64,000 bases of DNA from Kordiimonas sp. SCSIO 12603. GTDB lineage: Bacteria; Pseudomonadota; Alphaproteobacteria; Sphingomonadales; Kordiimonadaceae. Made by a program: the position numbers and the translations under genes. The DNA is taken from NCBI RefSeq assembly GCF_024398035.1, contig NZ_CP073748.1, positions 910,001 to 974,000 on the forward strand. The letters run 5' to 3'. The notes beneath the pieces were generated by a model. It made no database searches. It saw only the letters and a program-made list of their open reading frames with translations, and was not told where the DNA came from. Positions within the stretch are counted from its first letter, which is position 1. Every line of letters begins with the position of its first letter. Below, in pieces: positions 36,864 to 47,300 of this stretch.

Positions 36864-38453
36864 CTATGATAGCAGAGGTTGGTTTTTTTCAAACCAACTC
36901 CATCCATCAGCTGTCATGATTTTGATACCACTTATGTTTTTATTTGCATCTAAGGTAAATACTGCAACGGTTCCATCTCCGGGTTTGGGCTCGATACGCA
37001 TTGTATTGAGCTCTGGAAATGGTTCTGCAATGTTCCATACATTGCCAATGCGGTAAGCGAGCTTCCCATCTTTCAGAAATATTTCGAACATACCCCAAGT
37101 TTCATTCTCGTATGTTCCAACATAGTCTTCAAAGGGCTTCGATAAAGTCCATTGGCGTTTGGAGCGGTTGACTTTCAAGTTTTTGGTGCTTTCAAGCCAA
37201 AGCTTACCTTGCTTTACAACTTTGCGGATTTTCTGCTCCGCATCTTTTCGAGCATTCTCGCGACCCATAAGACGATCATATATGTAGTTATTGATAATAA
37301 TAGGTAGCTCTCGACCAATTGTACTTTCATTGGCGAATGATGTGATCCCGATTTTCAGCTCCGGCATGTACGAAATTTGGGCTGAGTATCCAGGAAAGTC
37401 ACCGCCGTGACTTACAATGCTGTTCTCACGATATTGGCCAATATTCCATCCAAGGCCATAATGATCACGTGTATAACCAGCATACCTATCTCCTCTCTTT
37501 ACATGGCGTTTACGTGTTTCCTCAATGATATTAGCAGGTAAGATTTGCTTACCCTCTAATTTACCATCCTCGACAAGTATTTCTAGCCAGCGGGCAGCAT
37601 CATTAGCGCTCATAATCACACCACCAGCGGATTGCATATTTTTATCAGTTTTTTCAATGGTAAGGTGTTTGACTGATTGAACAAAACCTCCGTCCTTTGG
37701 CCATGCCCCAGCTTCATGTGGAGCAGCGATGGACCAACCATGTGCAATAGCATTAGACATACGTGCTGTTGTGCGGGTCATCCCTGCTGGTGCAAAAATA
37801 TTTTGCTGAAGCAAATCCTGCCAAGGCGTTTTGAGTTTTCTGTTTGTTAGAGTCGTTAAAATATTATAGCCAATGTTTGAATACTGAAACTTACCTATTG
37901 GTTTCTCCGCGTTTCGGATGGTCTTGGTTTCTAAAAGCTTCCAATTAATGTCAGGCGTATGTTGACCTGAAAAGGCACTCCGAAACGTGAGTGGTTCATT
38001 CAGAAGGCCATGCGTATGCGTTAGCAAATTGCGTAATGTGATACGATCGGATGCTAGCGTTTCTGCAAATCTGATTTCAGGGGCATATTCCTCTATTGTT
38101 GTATCCAGGTTAAGGTCCCCGCGATGATGCAGGATATTCATCGTGAGGGCGGTGAAGGCCTTTGTTGTTGACCCGATATAAAAAGCTGTATCTGCGGAGA
38201 CGGCTGCATTCGTTTCGACATCAGTTACGCCAAAACCGCGCTTGTAGGTGCCATCAGGCGTATAAACAGCAATTGCAAACCCTGGAACAAATTTAAGATC
38301 TTCCATGGCTGTGTTGATAACGTCATCCAATTCTGACGTTATAGTTTCGAGTGATACAACTGTCTTTGCTTTTTGTACCCTAGTATCTTCATTAGTGAAA
38401 AACAAAATGGAGGCAAAGCAGGAGATGGACATAAATATGTTTTTAACTGTCAT
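36864..38453 (-). CDS. Exported serine beta-lactamase-fold hydrolase
   Basis: A 529-residue class C beta-lactamase/esterase family protein. A hydrophobic N-terminus (NIFMSISCFASILFF) acts as a signal or anchor. Motifs are SxxK in GSTTKAFTAL near residue 98, the Tyr motif QYSNIGY and a third-box-like VSHGGDFPGYSA. The C-terminal ~100 residues form an extra beta domain (YVGTYENETWGMFEIF) like those of DUF3471-type hydrolases. Probably a periplasmic D-peptide or ester hydrolase; true beta-lactamase activity should not be assumed. It lies to the right of the att scars, 114 bp from the regulator gene on the same strand. Confidence 0.85.
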   Translation of the reverse strand: MTVKNIFMSISCFASILFFTNEDTRVQKAKTVVSLETITSELDDVINTAMEDLKFVPGFAIAVYTPDGTYKRGFGVTDVETNAAVSADTAFYIGSTTKAFTALTMNILHHRGDLNLDTTIEEYAPEIRFAETLASDRITLRNLLTHTHGLLNEPLTFRSAFSGQHTPDINWKLLETKTIRNAEKPIGKFQYSNIGYNILTTLTNRKLKTPWQDLLQQNIFAPAGMTRTTARMSNAIAHGWSIAAPHEAGAWPKDGGFVQSVKHLTIEKTDKNMQSAGGVIMSANDAARWLEILVEDGKLEGKQILPANIIEETRKRHVKRGDRYAGYTRDHYGLGWNIGQYRENSIVSHGGDFPGYSAQISYMPELKIGITSFANESTIGRELPIIINNYIYDRLMGRENARKDAEQKIRKVVKQGKLWLESTKNLKVNRSKRQWTLSKPFEDYVGTYENETWGMFEIFLKDGKLAYRIGNVWNIAEPFPELNTMRIEPKPGDGTVAVFTLDANKNISGIKIMTADGWSWFEKNQPLLS

Positions 38454-38567
38454 GATCGGTTTCTTTCGCTGATGTATTTGATAAATGCACCAGTAAACAA
38501 ACAGGTTGATCAGTGTCTGCCCAGATTCGAAAAATCGAAACCGAATTTGAAATTGGTCTAATTAATT

Positions 38568-39626
38568 TCAGTAATGGTTCAGTGCTTTTAGAGCTTCTTT
38601 GCGATAAGCCCCCGCTGACTTACCAACCTCTGTGCGAAAAGTACGATTGAATGTTGTGAGGGACGAAAAGCCACCATTCAATGCGATTGTAAGTATAGGC
38701 AGGTGGGCTTGCTCAGGGTCAGCAAGTGCCGTTCTTATGTTAGCAATACGGTACTTAGCTAGGAACTGCGAGAAGTTGCGATACCCCATCTTTTGATTTA
38801 TCAGGTTCCGTAATTGATGTGGCGGTATACCCACTCGCTCCGCTAGCATCGGAATTGTGAGGCCATCTTCTAAATAAATTTTCTCGTTTTCCACTAGAAC
38901 CATTAGACGATTATAAGCAATTCTGTCTTGTGCTGGTATCTCTATGTCTGCGCTGGTTGAAGAGCCCTCGATTTTAGCTGAAGCAAAATAGAATTGGGAT
39001 GTTTGAAAACGAGTAAGCCAAAGTAGAATTAAAATAGACAATGGAAGTATGAATATTAACCGTATTAATACATGCTGCTCCGATGCCAATAGATAATCTG
39101 AGATTACCAATATCATCACAGTTATTGCAGGTAAAATTGCTATCCAAAGCCTTAGATTTCTCCGTGCATTGATTAGATCATCCCCAAAGCCGGACATAGA
39201 CACCCACATTATGTGAAGTGACATTAATATCTGTATAAGAGAAAGTGTGTGTTTGATGATTTGAGGGCCTCCGCTCAACAAGCCAACATCACCCAAAAAT
39301 ATGAAAAGTAAAAGAGCAGCTGGAACCAATAGTCCTGTCCATGCGAGTGGCCCAAGACGAAACTTGTCATCTATCAGGGACAGGCAGAACCACCAGATGA
39401 GACCGTAATTAGGTACCGAGAGAAATTTGCCCACGACTTCCCAAAATCGAGAAGGAGGCAGTTCTGGTGGCATAACATCAATAAGAAAACCGGAGATACT
39501 AATACATAGAAGAATAAGTATGTATTTTGTGCGATTGTGTGTCCGTTCATACAACGCAAGACCTGCGATTAAAAGCAAAACTGTGATGGTTGAGGTTGTT
39601 AGTGTATATATGTACGTGTTTAGCAT
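38568..39626 (-). CDS. AraC-type regulator with N-terminal membrane domain
   Basis: A 352-residue protein. Residues 1-210 hold about seven membrane helices, and the last ~110 residues form an AraC helix-turn-helix domain with LTIPMLAERVGIPPHQLRNLI and FSSLTTFNRTFRTEVGKSAGAYR. Such membrane AraC proteins sense a signal at the membrane and act directly on DNA. It is upstream of the serine hydrolase gene on the same strand and probably controls it. Confidence 0.87.
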   Translation of the reverse strand: MLNTYIYTLTTSTITVLLLIAGLALYERTHNRTKYILILLCISISGFLIDVMPPELPPSRFWEVVGKFLSVPNYGLIWWFCLSLIDDKFRLGPLAWTGLLVPAALLLFIFLGDVGLLSGGPQIIKHTLSLIQILMSLHIMWVSMSGFGDDLINARRNLRLWIAILPAITVMILVISDYLLASEQHVLIRLIFILPLSILILLWLTRFQTSQFYFASAKIEGSSTSADIEIPAQDRIAYNRLMVLVENEKIYLEDGLTIPMLAERVGIPPHQLRNLINQKMGYRNFSQFLAKYRIANIRTALADPEQAHLPILTIALNGGFSSLTTFNRTFRTEVGKSAGAYRKEALKALNHY

Positions 39627-40235
39627 GATGGATATATAGTTCAGCTTTTATGAATTGACTAACAAACAAGTGTTCTGGTTGCTAATAGTCAAGTCAAAAT
39701 GCCGGGTCATGACCGCAATAGGTCAAATGATTTAGCTAGGTATTCCGATTTGCGAAAGGGTCAATGTTCGAAAATCATAGAAAACAGGCATTTCTAAAAC
39801 ATTCGATAACGAACAAATTCAGCTTCGGCAACTAATTAAAGGGTCGTTCACCATTCGGTGGCCGGCCCTTTAACTTTGTTGACTGGGTATAAGATGTGAT
39901 GCCTCGCTAGACGGACCGTAAGGGTCCGGATTGCTGGTTCATACGCAGCAAAGCGGAGTGACGAGGAGCCCATAAGGGGGACGAGGCTATATTAGATAGC
40001 TGTATAAGCTGATATCGCTCGCTAATCGTCAAAACTATGTTTCATTTCATAGTCGAGAGGTTCGCAACGCTGGATGCGATATAAATTTTATTCATCCATG
40101 CCTAAAAAGGGGTTCATCAAGGTTATGCCTCTGTTTGTCCAATAACCACTTGTTGTTTCGATGGCTACTGTCAATGAAGGTTATCAAAAAGTTACTTTGT
40201 AACAGATACGTGATTTTAACGTGAGGATAGCTAAT
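39627..40235. other. Intergenic region with a second copy of the tRNA-flank block
   Basis: 609 bp without a gene. At 39826-39990 the sequence repeats the block right of attR: ggcaact attached to attaaagggtcg, the same terminator stem (39836-39869), then ttgttgac and a diverged ~110-bp structured stretch ending gacgaggc. Similarity to 36401-36560 is about two thirds by eye. The remainder (39991-40235) has a short hairpin ctatg/catag near 40036 and presumably the promoter of the TonB receptor gene. Confidence 0.6.
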
Positions 40236-42317
40236 ATGTTGAATGGAAGTCGTAGTCGTGAGCTGAGATATAAATCTCTCGCCTCTGTTATCTGTCTGAT
40301 AATAAGTGGAAGTGCTTTAGCTCAAGACAGTAACGTAAACGTTCAAATAAATCAAAATGCGACTGTTAAGTATGAGCCAGAGTTTTTCCAACAATATAAT
40401 CCCATTACTGCACTTGATCTTGTGAACCGCGTTCCTGGTTTTACAATTGATAGAGGCGATAATGTTCGTGGTTTTGGTGGATCAGCGGGTAATATTCTGA
40501 TTAACGGCAAAAGACCCAGCACTAAATCCGATAGTATTGACAATATTCTGAGCAGAATTTCTCAGGATAATGTTCTACACATTGAGCTAATTCGAGGTGC
40601 GACAGGTGGTTTGGATTTAGGGGCAGGACAAAGTGTTGTTGTTAACGTTATCCTGAAAAAACAAAGCAGCGGCAGTGGTACTTTTGAAGTGACCCTTGTT
40701 GAGCGTGAAGGAAAAATAGAGTCGCGTTTTAACGTTTCCTACAATGATAAAATAGCAAATACGTTATATACAGTTGGGATTGAAAGGTTTGGCTTTGATA
40801 TCGCTCGGAGAGGTGTCGAAACACTAACCAACTTCCAAGGACCAGATGAACTTAGGGAAGAGGAAGAAGATGGTGGTTTAGGTGAATGGTTATTAAACCT
40901 CAAAACTGAAACCAACTTTAATAGTGGTGACGTTTTCCGCTTAAACTTTCAGGGTCGAACAGGCCCGTTTGACGTTTTAGAGAATTCAATCCGAACACCT
41001 GTAGGACAATCAGAACCAAATTTATTTGTCCGTACATTTCGTGATGAAGAAGACCAATTTGAAATTAGTAGTGACTATGAACATAAATTCAATGAAGCAT
41101 TCCGAGTAAAGCTAATCGGCCTATTAAACCGGGAATACAGTGATACATTCTCTTCGCTGAATATTCTAAGGGCAGATGATACAGGTAGTTTTTCTCGTTC
41201 TGTTAGGGGAAGTAATGAGGGAGAAACTATCGGTCGGATAGAGTTTGATTGGACAAGTTTTAAAAACCATACGGTCCAATTTGGTATTGAAGGCGCGCGT
41301 AACTTTGTTGAGAGCGAATTTGCACTTTTCAGGGATAATGGTGAAGGTGAGGAAGAGATTAATGTTCCTGGCGCCAATACACGCGTTAGTGAGAAACGCG
41401 GGGAAATCTTTACTTCGGATTCGTGGCGTCTAAATTCAAAACTAACACTTGATCTAGGTTTTAACGTAGAGTTCTCAGAAATTAGCCAATCGGGTGATGT
41501 GCAAAACGCTAGAACATTTACGTTTGCAAAACCTTCAGCAGCCTTAACGTATGTTTCAAGTGAGAAAAGCCAATGGCGATTAAGATTTGAGCGCGAAGTT
41601 GGTCAGCTTAATTTCAATGATTTTGTATCAAGAGCAAACTTTCAAGATGAAGATTTAGATTTAGGTAATCCTGAACTGCAACCTGATAGTACGTGGGTAG
41701 CTGAGGCGACCTATGAGCGTAGATTTGGCGATATTGGCGTAGTCGAACTAACGCTTTTCTATAATTACATTGAAGATGTGATTGATTTGCTCCCACTTGG
41801 GCCCACTACAGAAAGCCCTGGTAATATTGGTAATGGGGAACGCTGGGGTGCTGAAATTAATTTCAGCACTGATTTTGATTTCCTCGGAATTCCAAACGCT
41901 AGGATTGATGTAAACTATCGTGTTCAAGATTCCAGCGTTACAGATCTCGTAACAGGACAAAACCGCCGACTTTCTAATGAACGACCTGAAAACTTTGAAC
42001 TTACATTCAGGAAGGAATTTCCGACATTAAACTCAAATTTCGGCATTGAGTATATGAAGGAAGACCCTCAAGACAGATTTGGTGTTGATGAAATCGAAAG
42101 TAATGATGGACGTAATCGGGTGAATTTTTTCTGGGAAACTATTTTCCCAATTGGGCTTAAAGGGCGATTTGAAGTTAGAGATGCTTTTAACCAAGCACGC
42201 GGTAGAGATAGAACAGTGTTCAGTGGTTTCCGTTCTCTTAGCGATATAGCATTTATTGAAAGCAGGAGGCGGCGTGACGGAACGGAACTATTCTTCACGA
42301 TTAGTGGCGTATTCTAA
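40236..42317 (+). CDS. TonB-dependent outer-membrane receptor
   Basis: A 693-residue protein from the ATG at 40236, with gtgagga at a good distance; an in-frame GTG at 40221 lies upstream of that site. A signal peptide ends near GSALAQ. A plug domain follows (ITALDLVNRVPGF, VRGFGGSAGNILINGKRPST, IELIRGATGG), then the beta-barrel to a terminal Phe (FTISGVF), the usual outer-membrane end. I see no clear TonB box. The ligand is unknown. Placed between the AraC/serine hydrolase pair and an MBL enzyme, it may take up a peptide-like or ester compound handled by these enzymes. Confidence 0.9.
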   Translation: MLNGSRSRELRYKSLASVICLIISGSALAQDSNVNVQINQNATVKYEPEFFQQYNPITALDLVNRVPGFTIDRGDNVRGFGGSAGNILINGKRPSTKSDSIDNILSRISQDNVLHIELIRGATGGLDLGAGQSVVVNVILKKQSSGSGTFEVTLVEREGKIESRFNVSYNDKIANTLYTVGIERFGFDIARRGVETLTNFQGPDELREEEEDGGLGEWLLNLKTETNFNSGDVFRLNFQGRTGPFDVLENSIRTPVGQSEPNLFVRTFRDEEDQFEISSDYEHKFNEAFRVKLIGLLNREYSDTFSSLNILRADDTGSFSRSVRGSNEGETIGRIEFDWTSFKNHTVQFGIEGARNFVESEFALFRDNGEGEEEINVPGANTRVSEKRGEIFTSDSWRLNSKLTLDLGFNVEFSEISQSGDVQNARTFTFAKPSAALTYVSSEKSQWRLRFEREVGQLNFNDFVSRANFQDEDLDLGNPELQPDSTWVAEATYERRFGDIGVVELTLFYNYIEDVIDLLPLGPTTESPGNIGNGERWGAEINFSTDFDFLGIPNARIDVNYRVQDSSVTDLVTGQNRRLSNERPENFELTFRKEFPTLNSNFGIEYMKEDPQDRFGVDEIESNDGRNRVNFFWETIFPIGLKGRFEVRDAFNQARGRDRTVFSGFRSLSDIAFIESRRRRDGTELFFTISGVF

Positions 42318-42435
42318 TGCACGTATACCTTTGAACACGAAGTAATCAGAGTGATGTTCGCCCAAGCTCACTCTGGTTACTTTTACACAAACGGTTTCCA
42401 ATATGCTCCTCTCATCAAGATAACATTATGGAATG

Positions 42436-42490
42436 CTATGCATCTGTTCCCTTTGATGCATAGACAACAAAGAGGGTTAAAGTTCCCTCT
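42436..42490. promoter_or_regulatory. Two stacked hairpins in the 42.3-42.8 kb gap
   Basis: A perfect 9-bp inverted repeat (ctatgcatc / gatgcatag, 10-nt loop, 42436-42463) is followed directly by agaggg / ccctct (42471-42490) and attttc. They precede the terminator at 42537. They may be part of the receptor gene's 3' region or a leader of the MBL gene. The rest of the 485-bp gap shows no gene. Confidence 0.45.
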
Positions 42491-42536
42491 ATTTTCCTCG
42501 CATGTGTACCCTTACCTTTACGCATGCATCCTCCTA

Positions 42537-42564
42537 GGGGAGGCGCATCGCCTCTCCTTTTTTT
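42537..42564 (+). terminator. Rho-independent terminator
   Basis: The stem ggggaggcg / cgcctctcc has a 3-nt loop and is followed by seven or more T. It should end the TonB receptor transcript. Confidence 0.85.
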
Positions 42565-42802
42565 ACAAAGGTAATGGTCACCTACAGCTAGCTTAAAATA
42601 CATAGCCAAACACGGTCTCCATCCCCAATCTGCACTAATAGACACCAATAAAAAGCGGCGTGCTTTTAGCACTCTGGAAAATCACGAAACCGTGTAATGG
42701 CACCCATTGGTCAAGTAGAGCCCGTTGTTCATCCAACAGGTAGTTTATGGGATTTTATCAGAAGCTATGAGTTCTTGTATGTTAATCATTAAGGAACCCA
42801 TT

Positions 42803-43855
42803 ATGAAACAACTCCTCTTATCAGCCTGTTTGATCGCAGGCTCTGCGGCAACGCTTCATGCGGATGACCGAGATTTTAATTATATGCCGAAAGGCGGTTA
42901 TGCCTCCCCAACAGGGGCAGAATATGTTGTTGCATCATCAGAGCGCAAACTTAAGCCGGGGCAGAAAACGGCCAACCTCACTAAATTAAATTTTGCAGGG
43001 GAAGCAATTGTCCAAAGATTGACTGACCGTGCATATTGGGCGCAGGCAGGTTTTTACAGCACGATCTTTTATGTTGGTGATGAGGGTGTGTTGATAATGG
43101 ACCCACTGGCTTTTGGTTCTGGTGAGAAAATTCTAAAGGCTATTGGTACAGTAACTGATAAGCCTGTAACCGCGATTATCTACTCCCATTATCACGGTGA
43201 CCATATTGGCGATGTTGGTGTTTATGTGAAAGCTGCTGAGGGACGCGGGCATGATCTCAGAATTATTGCCAGTGATGCTACTGAGAAAATGTTAAAGCAG
43301 GTAAAGACAAAGCTTCCGCTTCCTACAGAGACTATAAAATTTAAAGGTGGTAGCACCAAGTTTGAAAATCTGACAGTTCGCGTTCATGGGCTTGAGAATC
43401 CCTCCCATGATAAGGATAGTGGTGTCTGGGAACTGGTAGGTGAAAAGGTTGTTCACTTCCCTGATCTCGTTAACCCTGATCAGATGCCATTCATGGGATT
43501 TGCAGGTGCAGAAAGCTATAAAAAGTATATTCTTAATCTGGAAACGCTTAACGGGATGGATTGGGATTATTTATCCGGTGGTCATGGTGATGTAGGTAGT
43601 CATAAGGATGTGACTTTCGTACAGAATTACATTGTAGATCTGGAACAGGCTATTTTAACTGCTCGTAAGGAAGCTGGCAAACAACGCTTCTTTGAGAAAA
43701 TCTATAATAATCATCAGGCTCAGGGATATGCGGGTAATGAGTTTATAAATAAAAAAGCCGCTGAAATTCTTCGAGAGAAATATGGTAATTATTACGGATT
43801 TGAAGCAGGTGTTGGTGCACAAATCCATATGTCACGCGATACTGCACACCACTAA
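42803..43855 (+). CDS. Secreted metallo-beta-lactamase-fold hydrolase
   Basis: A 350-residue protein. The ATG at 42803 has aaggaa upstream and opens a signal peptide (MKQLLLSACLIAGSAATLHA); earlier in-frame starts do not. The MBL metal motif is YSHYHGDHIGD, with a later His in LSGGHGDVG and Asp in VHFPDLVNPDQ. The fold resembles periplasmic MBL hydrolases of the alkylsulfatase/lactonase type. The substrate is unknown. It stands alone between two terminator-like hairpins. Confidence 0.85.
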   Translation: MKQLLLSACLIAGSAATLHADDRDFNYMPKGGYASPTGAEYVVASSERKLKPGQKTANLTKLNFAGEAIVQRLTDRAYWAQAGFYSTIFYVGDEGVLIMDPLAFGSGEKILKAIGTVTDKPVTAIIYSHYHGDHIGDVGVYVKAAEGRGHDLRIIASDATEKMLKQVKTKLPLPTETIKFKGGSTKFENLTVRVHGLENPSHDKDSGVWELVGEKVVHFPDLVNPDQMPFMGFAGAESYKKYILNLETLNGMDWDYLSGGHGDVGSHKDVTFVQNYIVDLEQAILTARKEAGKQRFFEKIYNNHQAQGYAGNEFINKKAAEILREKYGNYYGFEAGVGAQIHMSRDTAHH

Positions 43856-44335
43856 GTGTGGTGATAAATAAAAATTAGGACTGAGGAATATTCCTTAGTC
43901 CATTTCCAGCCTACATTTACCTTATAATGCTTCTCAAAAAGGTCTCATGTATATATGTGATTATGCCCTATTTTTACTTGCTAATGCCCTGTGGTACTAG
44001 GGAGCTTGCTATCTGATGATAAAGACAGGGTACTAGTCCTCTAAATCTATATGAAATCCATCTTATGTAGGGGGGAGAGTTACCTTGTTCAGGAGTGACC
44101 TTGTCACTTCTAACGCTTCTCAATTAGCTGGGGCAGCCTTTAATGCTTCGGAGAGCGTGGATATAGTCCATGATTTCCAAGCGGTATAAAAAAATAATCT
44201 AGCAATTCAGCACTTTGCAGATTTCATTTCCTTATGGTTGTGTTCATTTAAATTAAATTAAACCTTATGATTGTGTTAACAATTTTAAGTTCATATATTT
44301 CCTCAATATATTTTAGGCATTGTTGGGGATAATCT
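43856..44335. other. Intergenic leader of the giant gene
   Basis: 480 bp. A hairpin, ggactgaggaat / attccttagtcc (43878-43901), ends the MBL gene, though the T-run is weak. A 34-codon frame opening with TTG at 44085 behind gggggag is the only small ORF with a good ribosome site, and it has no recognisable product. The 3' part is A/T-rich and presumably holds the promoter of the giant gene, whose ATG follows ggggat. Confidence 0.5.
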
Positions 44336-47300
44336 ATGTCAGATCAGTTTGTTACATCTGAAGAAAATCAAGTTAATACTACAGTTGCAGGAAATCAGGC
44401 AGATGCCTATGTTGCAACCTTTGAGGTAGGCCATCCAACACTTGCAGGCGGTCATATCATTGTGTGGCACTCAGCGGGGCAGGATGGAGATGGTTCTTCA
44501 GGCATCTATGGTCAGCTTTATGGAGCAAATGGTCAGCCGGTTGGTTTTGAATTCCGTGTGAATGAAAACGTAGCTGGGGATCAGCAGCATGCAGTGGCCG
44601 AAGTGCTGGCGAACGGTGATATCATTGTCGCATATAGTAATGGTTCTACTTATTTTTTCCAACGTCTGAGGGTGGATAATGATGAACTGGTTCGTGTTGG
44701 CTCGGAAGTATCAATTGATTCTGTCGTAAGTGATGGTTTTGAAATTACAGCATTGTCGTCAGGCGGCTTTGTTGTGACGTATCAATCCACTCAAAATGGG
44801 CAGTTTGAAGTATTTAGTCGTATTTATACTGCAGATGGAACTCTTGAAGGAAATACCTTTCAGCCTACTACGGCTTCCTTCTTTGCCCGGCCTGATGTCG
44901 TTGAGCTATTAGATGGCCGTTTACTGTATACCTATAGCGGAAATACAGGCACGGCTGGTGAAGGGGTCCATGGGCGGATTTTCAATTCTGATGGTACGCC
45001 AGCGGGAGCACAGTTTACGATTGATCAGGGCACCGGATCACAAACTTTCCCTCAAAGCGTTGCACTTGAGAACGGTGGTTTTGTTACAGTTTGGCATTTC
45101 CGTAATGGTTTTGTAGTGGGCCGTGCCTATGATGCAGATGGCAATGCTACCACAGATCAATTTAATATTTCTACGACAGCAGTGAGTGGTGATGGTGGAA
45201 GAGATACAGAACCTACTATAACTCTTCTTTCAGATGGTACGCTGTTTGTTGCCTATGAAGGTAATGGCAATATTCTTGGGCAGAGACTAACGGTTGAAGG
45301 TACACCGATTGGTGATGAAATTATTCTCAATGAGGTAACTGGTGGCCAGCAGTTTAATGTTGAGGCTGCACTTAATGCGGCTGGTGATGTTGTTGTCAGC
45401 TTCCAGTCAGATACTGGTGACGGTAACGGCTTTGATATCATATCAAGGGTGCTGTCGTTTGATGAGTTTGTACCAACGGGTGGTGATGGTAGCACAGCTG
45501 TAACGAACCCGGATGCACCACCTGTGGTGACAGACCCTGCTGATGAACATCAGAATAATACTTATGAAACAGGTAATCAGGAAAATCCAAGTATAGCTAC
45601 TTTTTCGTCTGATCATCCAACACTTGCAGGCGGTCATATCATTGTGTGGCACTCAGCGGGGCAGGATGGAGATGGTTCTTCAGGCATCTATGGCCAGCTT
45701 TATGGAGCAAATGGTCAGCCGGTTGGTTTTGAATTCCGTGTGAATGAAAATGTAGCTGGAGATCAGCAGCATGCAGTGGCCGAAGTACTGGCGAATGGTG
45801 ATATCATTGTCGCATATAGCAATGGTTCTAACTATTTTTTCCAACGTCTGAGGGTGGATAATGATGAACTGGTTCGTGTTGGCTCGGAAGTATCAATTGA
45901 TTCTGTCGTAAGTGATGGTTTTGAAATTACATCGTTGTCGTCAGGCGGCTTTGTTGTGACGTATCAATCCACTCAAAATGGGCAGTTTGAAGTATTTAGC
46001 CGTATCTATACTGCAGACGGAACTCTTGAAGGAAATACCTTTCAGCCTACTACGGCTTCCTTCTTTGCCCGGCCTGATGTCGTTGAGCTATTAGATGGCC
46101 GTTTACTGTATACCTATAGCGGAAATACAGGCACGGCTGGTGAAGGGGTCCATGGGCGGATTTTCAATTCTGATGGTACGCCAGCGGGAGCACAGTTTAC
46201 GATTGATCAGGGCACCGGATCACAAACTTTCCCTCAAAGCGTTGCACTTGAGAACGGTGGTTTTGTTACAGTTTGGCATTTCCGTAATGGTTTTGTAGTG
46301 GGCCGTGCCTATGATGCAGATGGCAATGCTACCACAGATCAATTTAATATTTCTACGACAGCAGTGAGTGGTGATGGTGGAAGAGATACAGAACCTACTA
46401 TAACTCTTCTTTCAGATGGTACGCTGTTTGTTGCCTATGAAGGTAATGGCAATATTCTTGGGCAGAGACTAACGGTTGAAGGTACACCGATTGGTGATGA
46501 AATTATTCTCAATGAGGTAACTGGTGGCCAGCAGTTTAATGTTGAGGCTGCACTTAATGCGGCTGGTGATGTTGTTGTCAGCTTCCAGTCAGATACTGGT
46601 GACGGTAACGGCTTTGATATCATATCAAGGGTGCTGTCGTTTGATGAGTTTGTACCAACGGGTGGTGATGGTAGCACAGCTGTAACGAACCCGGATGCAC
46701 CACCTGTGGTGACAGACCCTGCTGATGAGAACCAGGTGAACACTGAAGTTGCTGGTGATCAGCGTGAGCCAGATGTTGCGACCTTTGGAGCTGATCATCC
46801 GACACTTGCAGGTGGTCATGTGATTGTTTGGCAATCGAGTGGCCAAGATGGTGATGGTCAGGGTGTTTATGGTCAGCTGTATGGTGCCGACGGTCAGCCT
46901 TTAGGCTTTGAGTTCCAGATAGATGACAGCACAGCCGGTGATCAAACTCTTCCAAGCGTTGATGTTCTCGCAAATGGTAATATCATCATTGTTTGGTCTA
47001 CAGAGGGTGTCGGGAGTAACAAGCAGCTTGTTGCTCAGGAATTCAGTCTTGACGGAACCACGTTGGTACGTGTTGGTGAAGAGCGGATCATTGATGATAA
47101 TGTAGAGCTTGAAACAACAAATCAGAATTATACAGATTATTTTAATGCCCCGTCTATTGAAGCTCTTGATGGAGGTGGTTATGCGGTTACCTGGTTTGAT
47201 CTGACAGATAACAGTGTGCATGTGAATGTATATGATGGCGTGGGTAATCTTCTGAATGCAGATACTATCAGCAACATTGGGTCGGTTGATTTTACCACTG

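Noticed and set aside
36864-38453. True beta-lactamase (antibiotic resistance) call for the serine hydrolases here and at 60750 and 62200
   Set aside because: SxxK and Tyr motifs fit the wider esterase/peptidase family; the class C-specific pattern is not clear, so resistance is not claimed.
42436-42490. Known riboswitch upstream of the MBL gene
   Set aside because: The hairpins do not match a riboswitch I recognise, and a strong terminator separates them from the gene.
44085-44189. 34-codon frame with TTG start behind gggggag
   Set aside because: Good ribosome site but no recognisable product and a weak start codon; described only within the intergenic entry.
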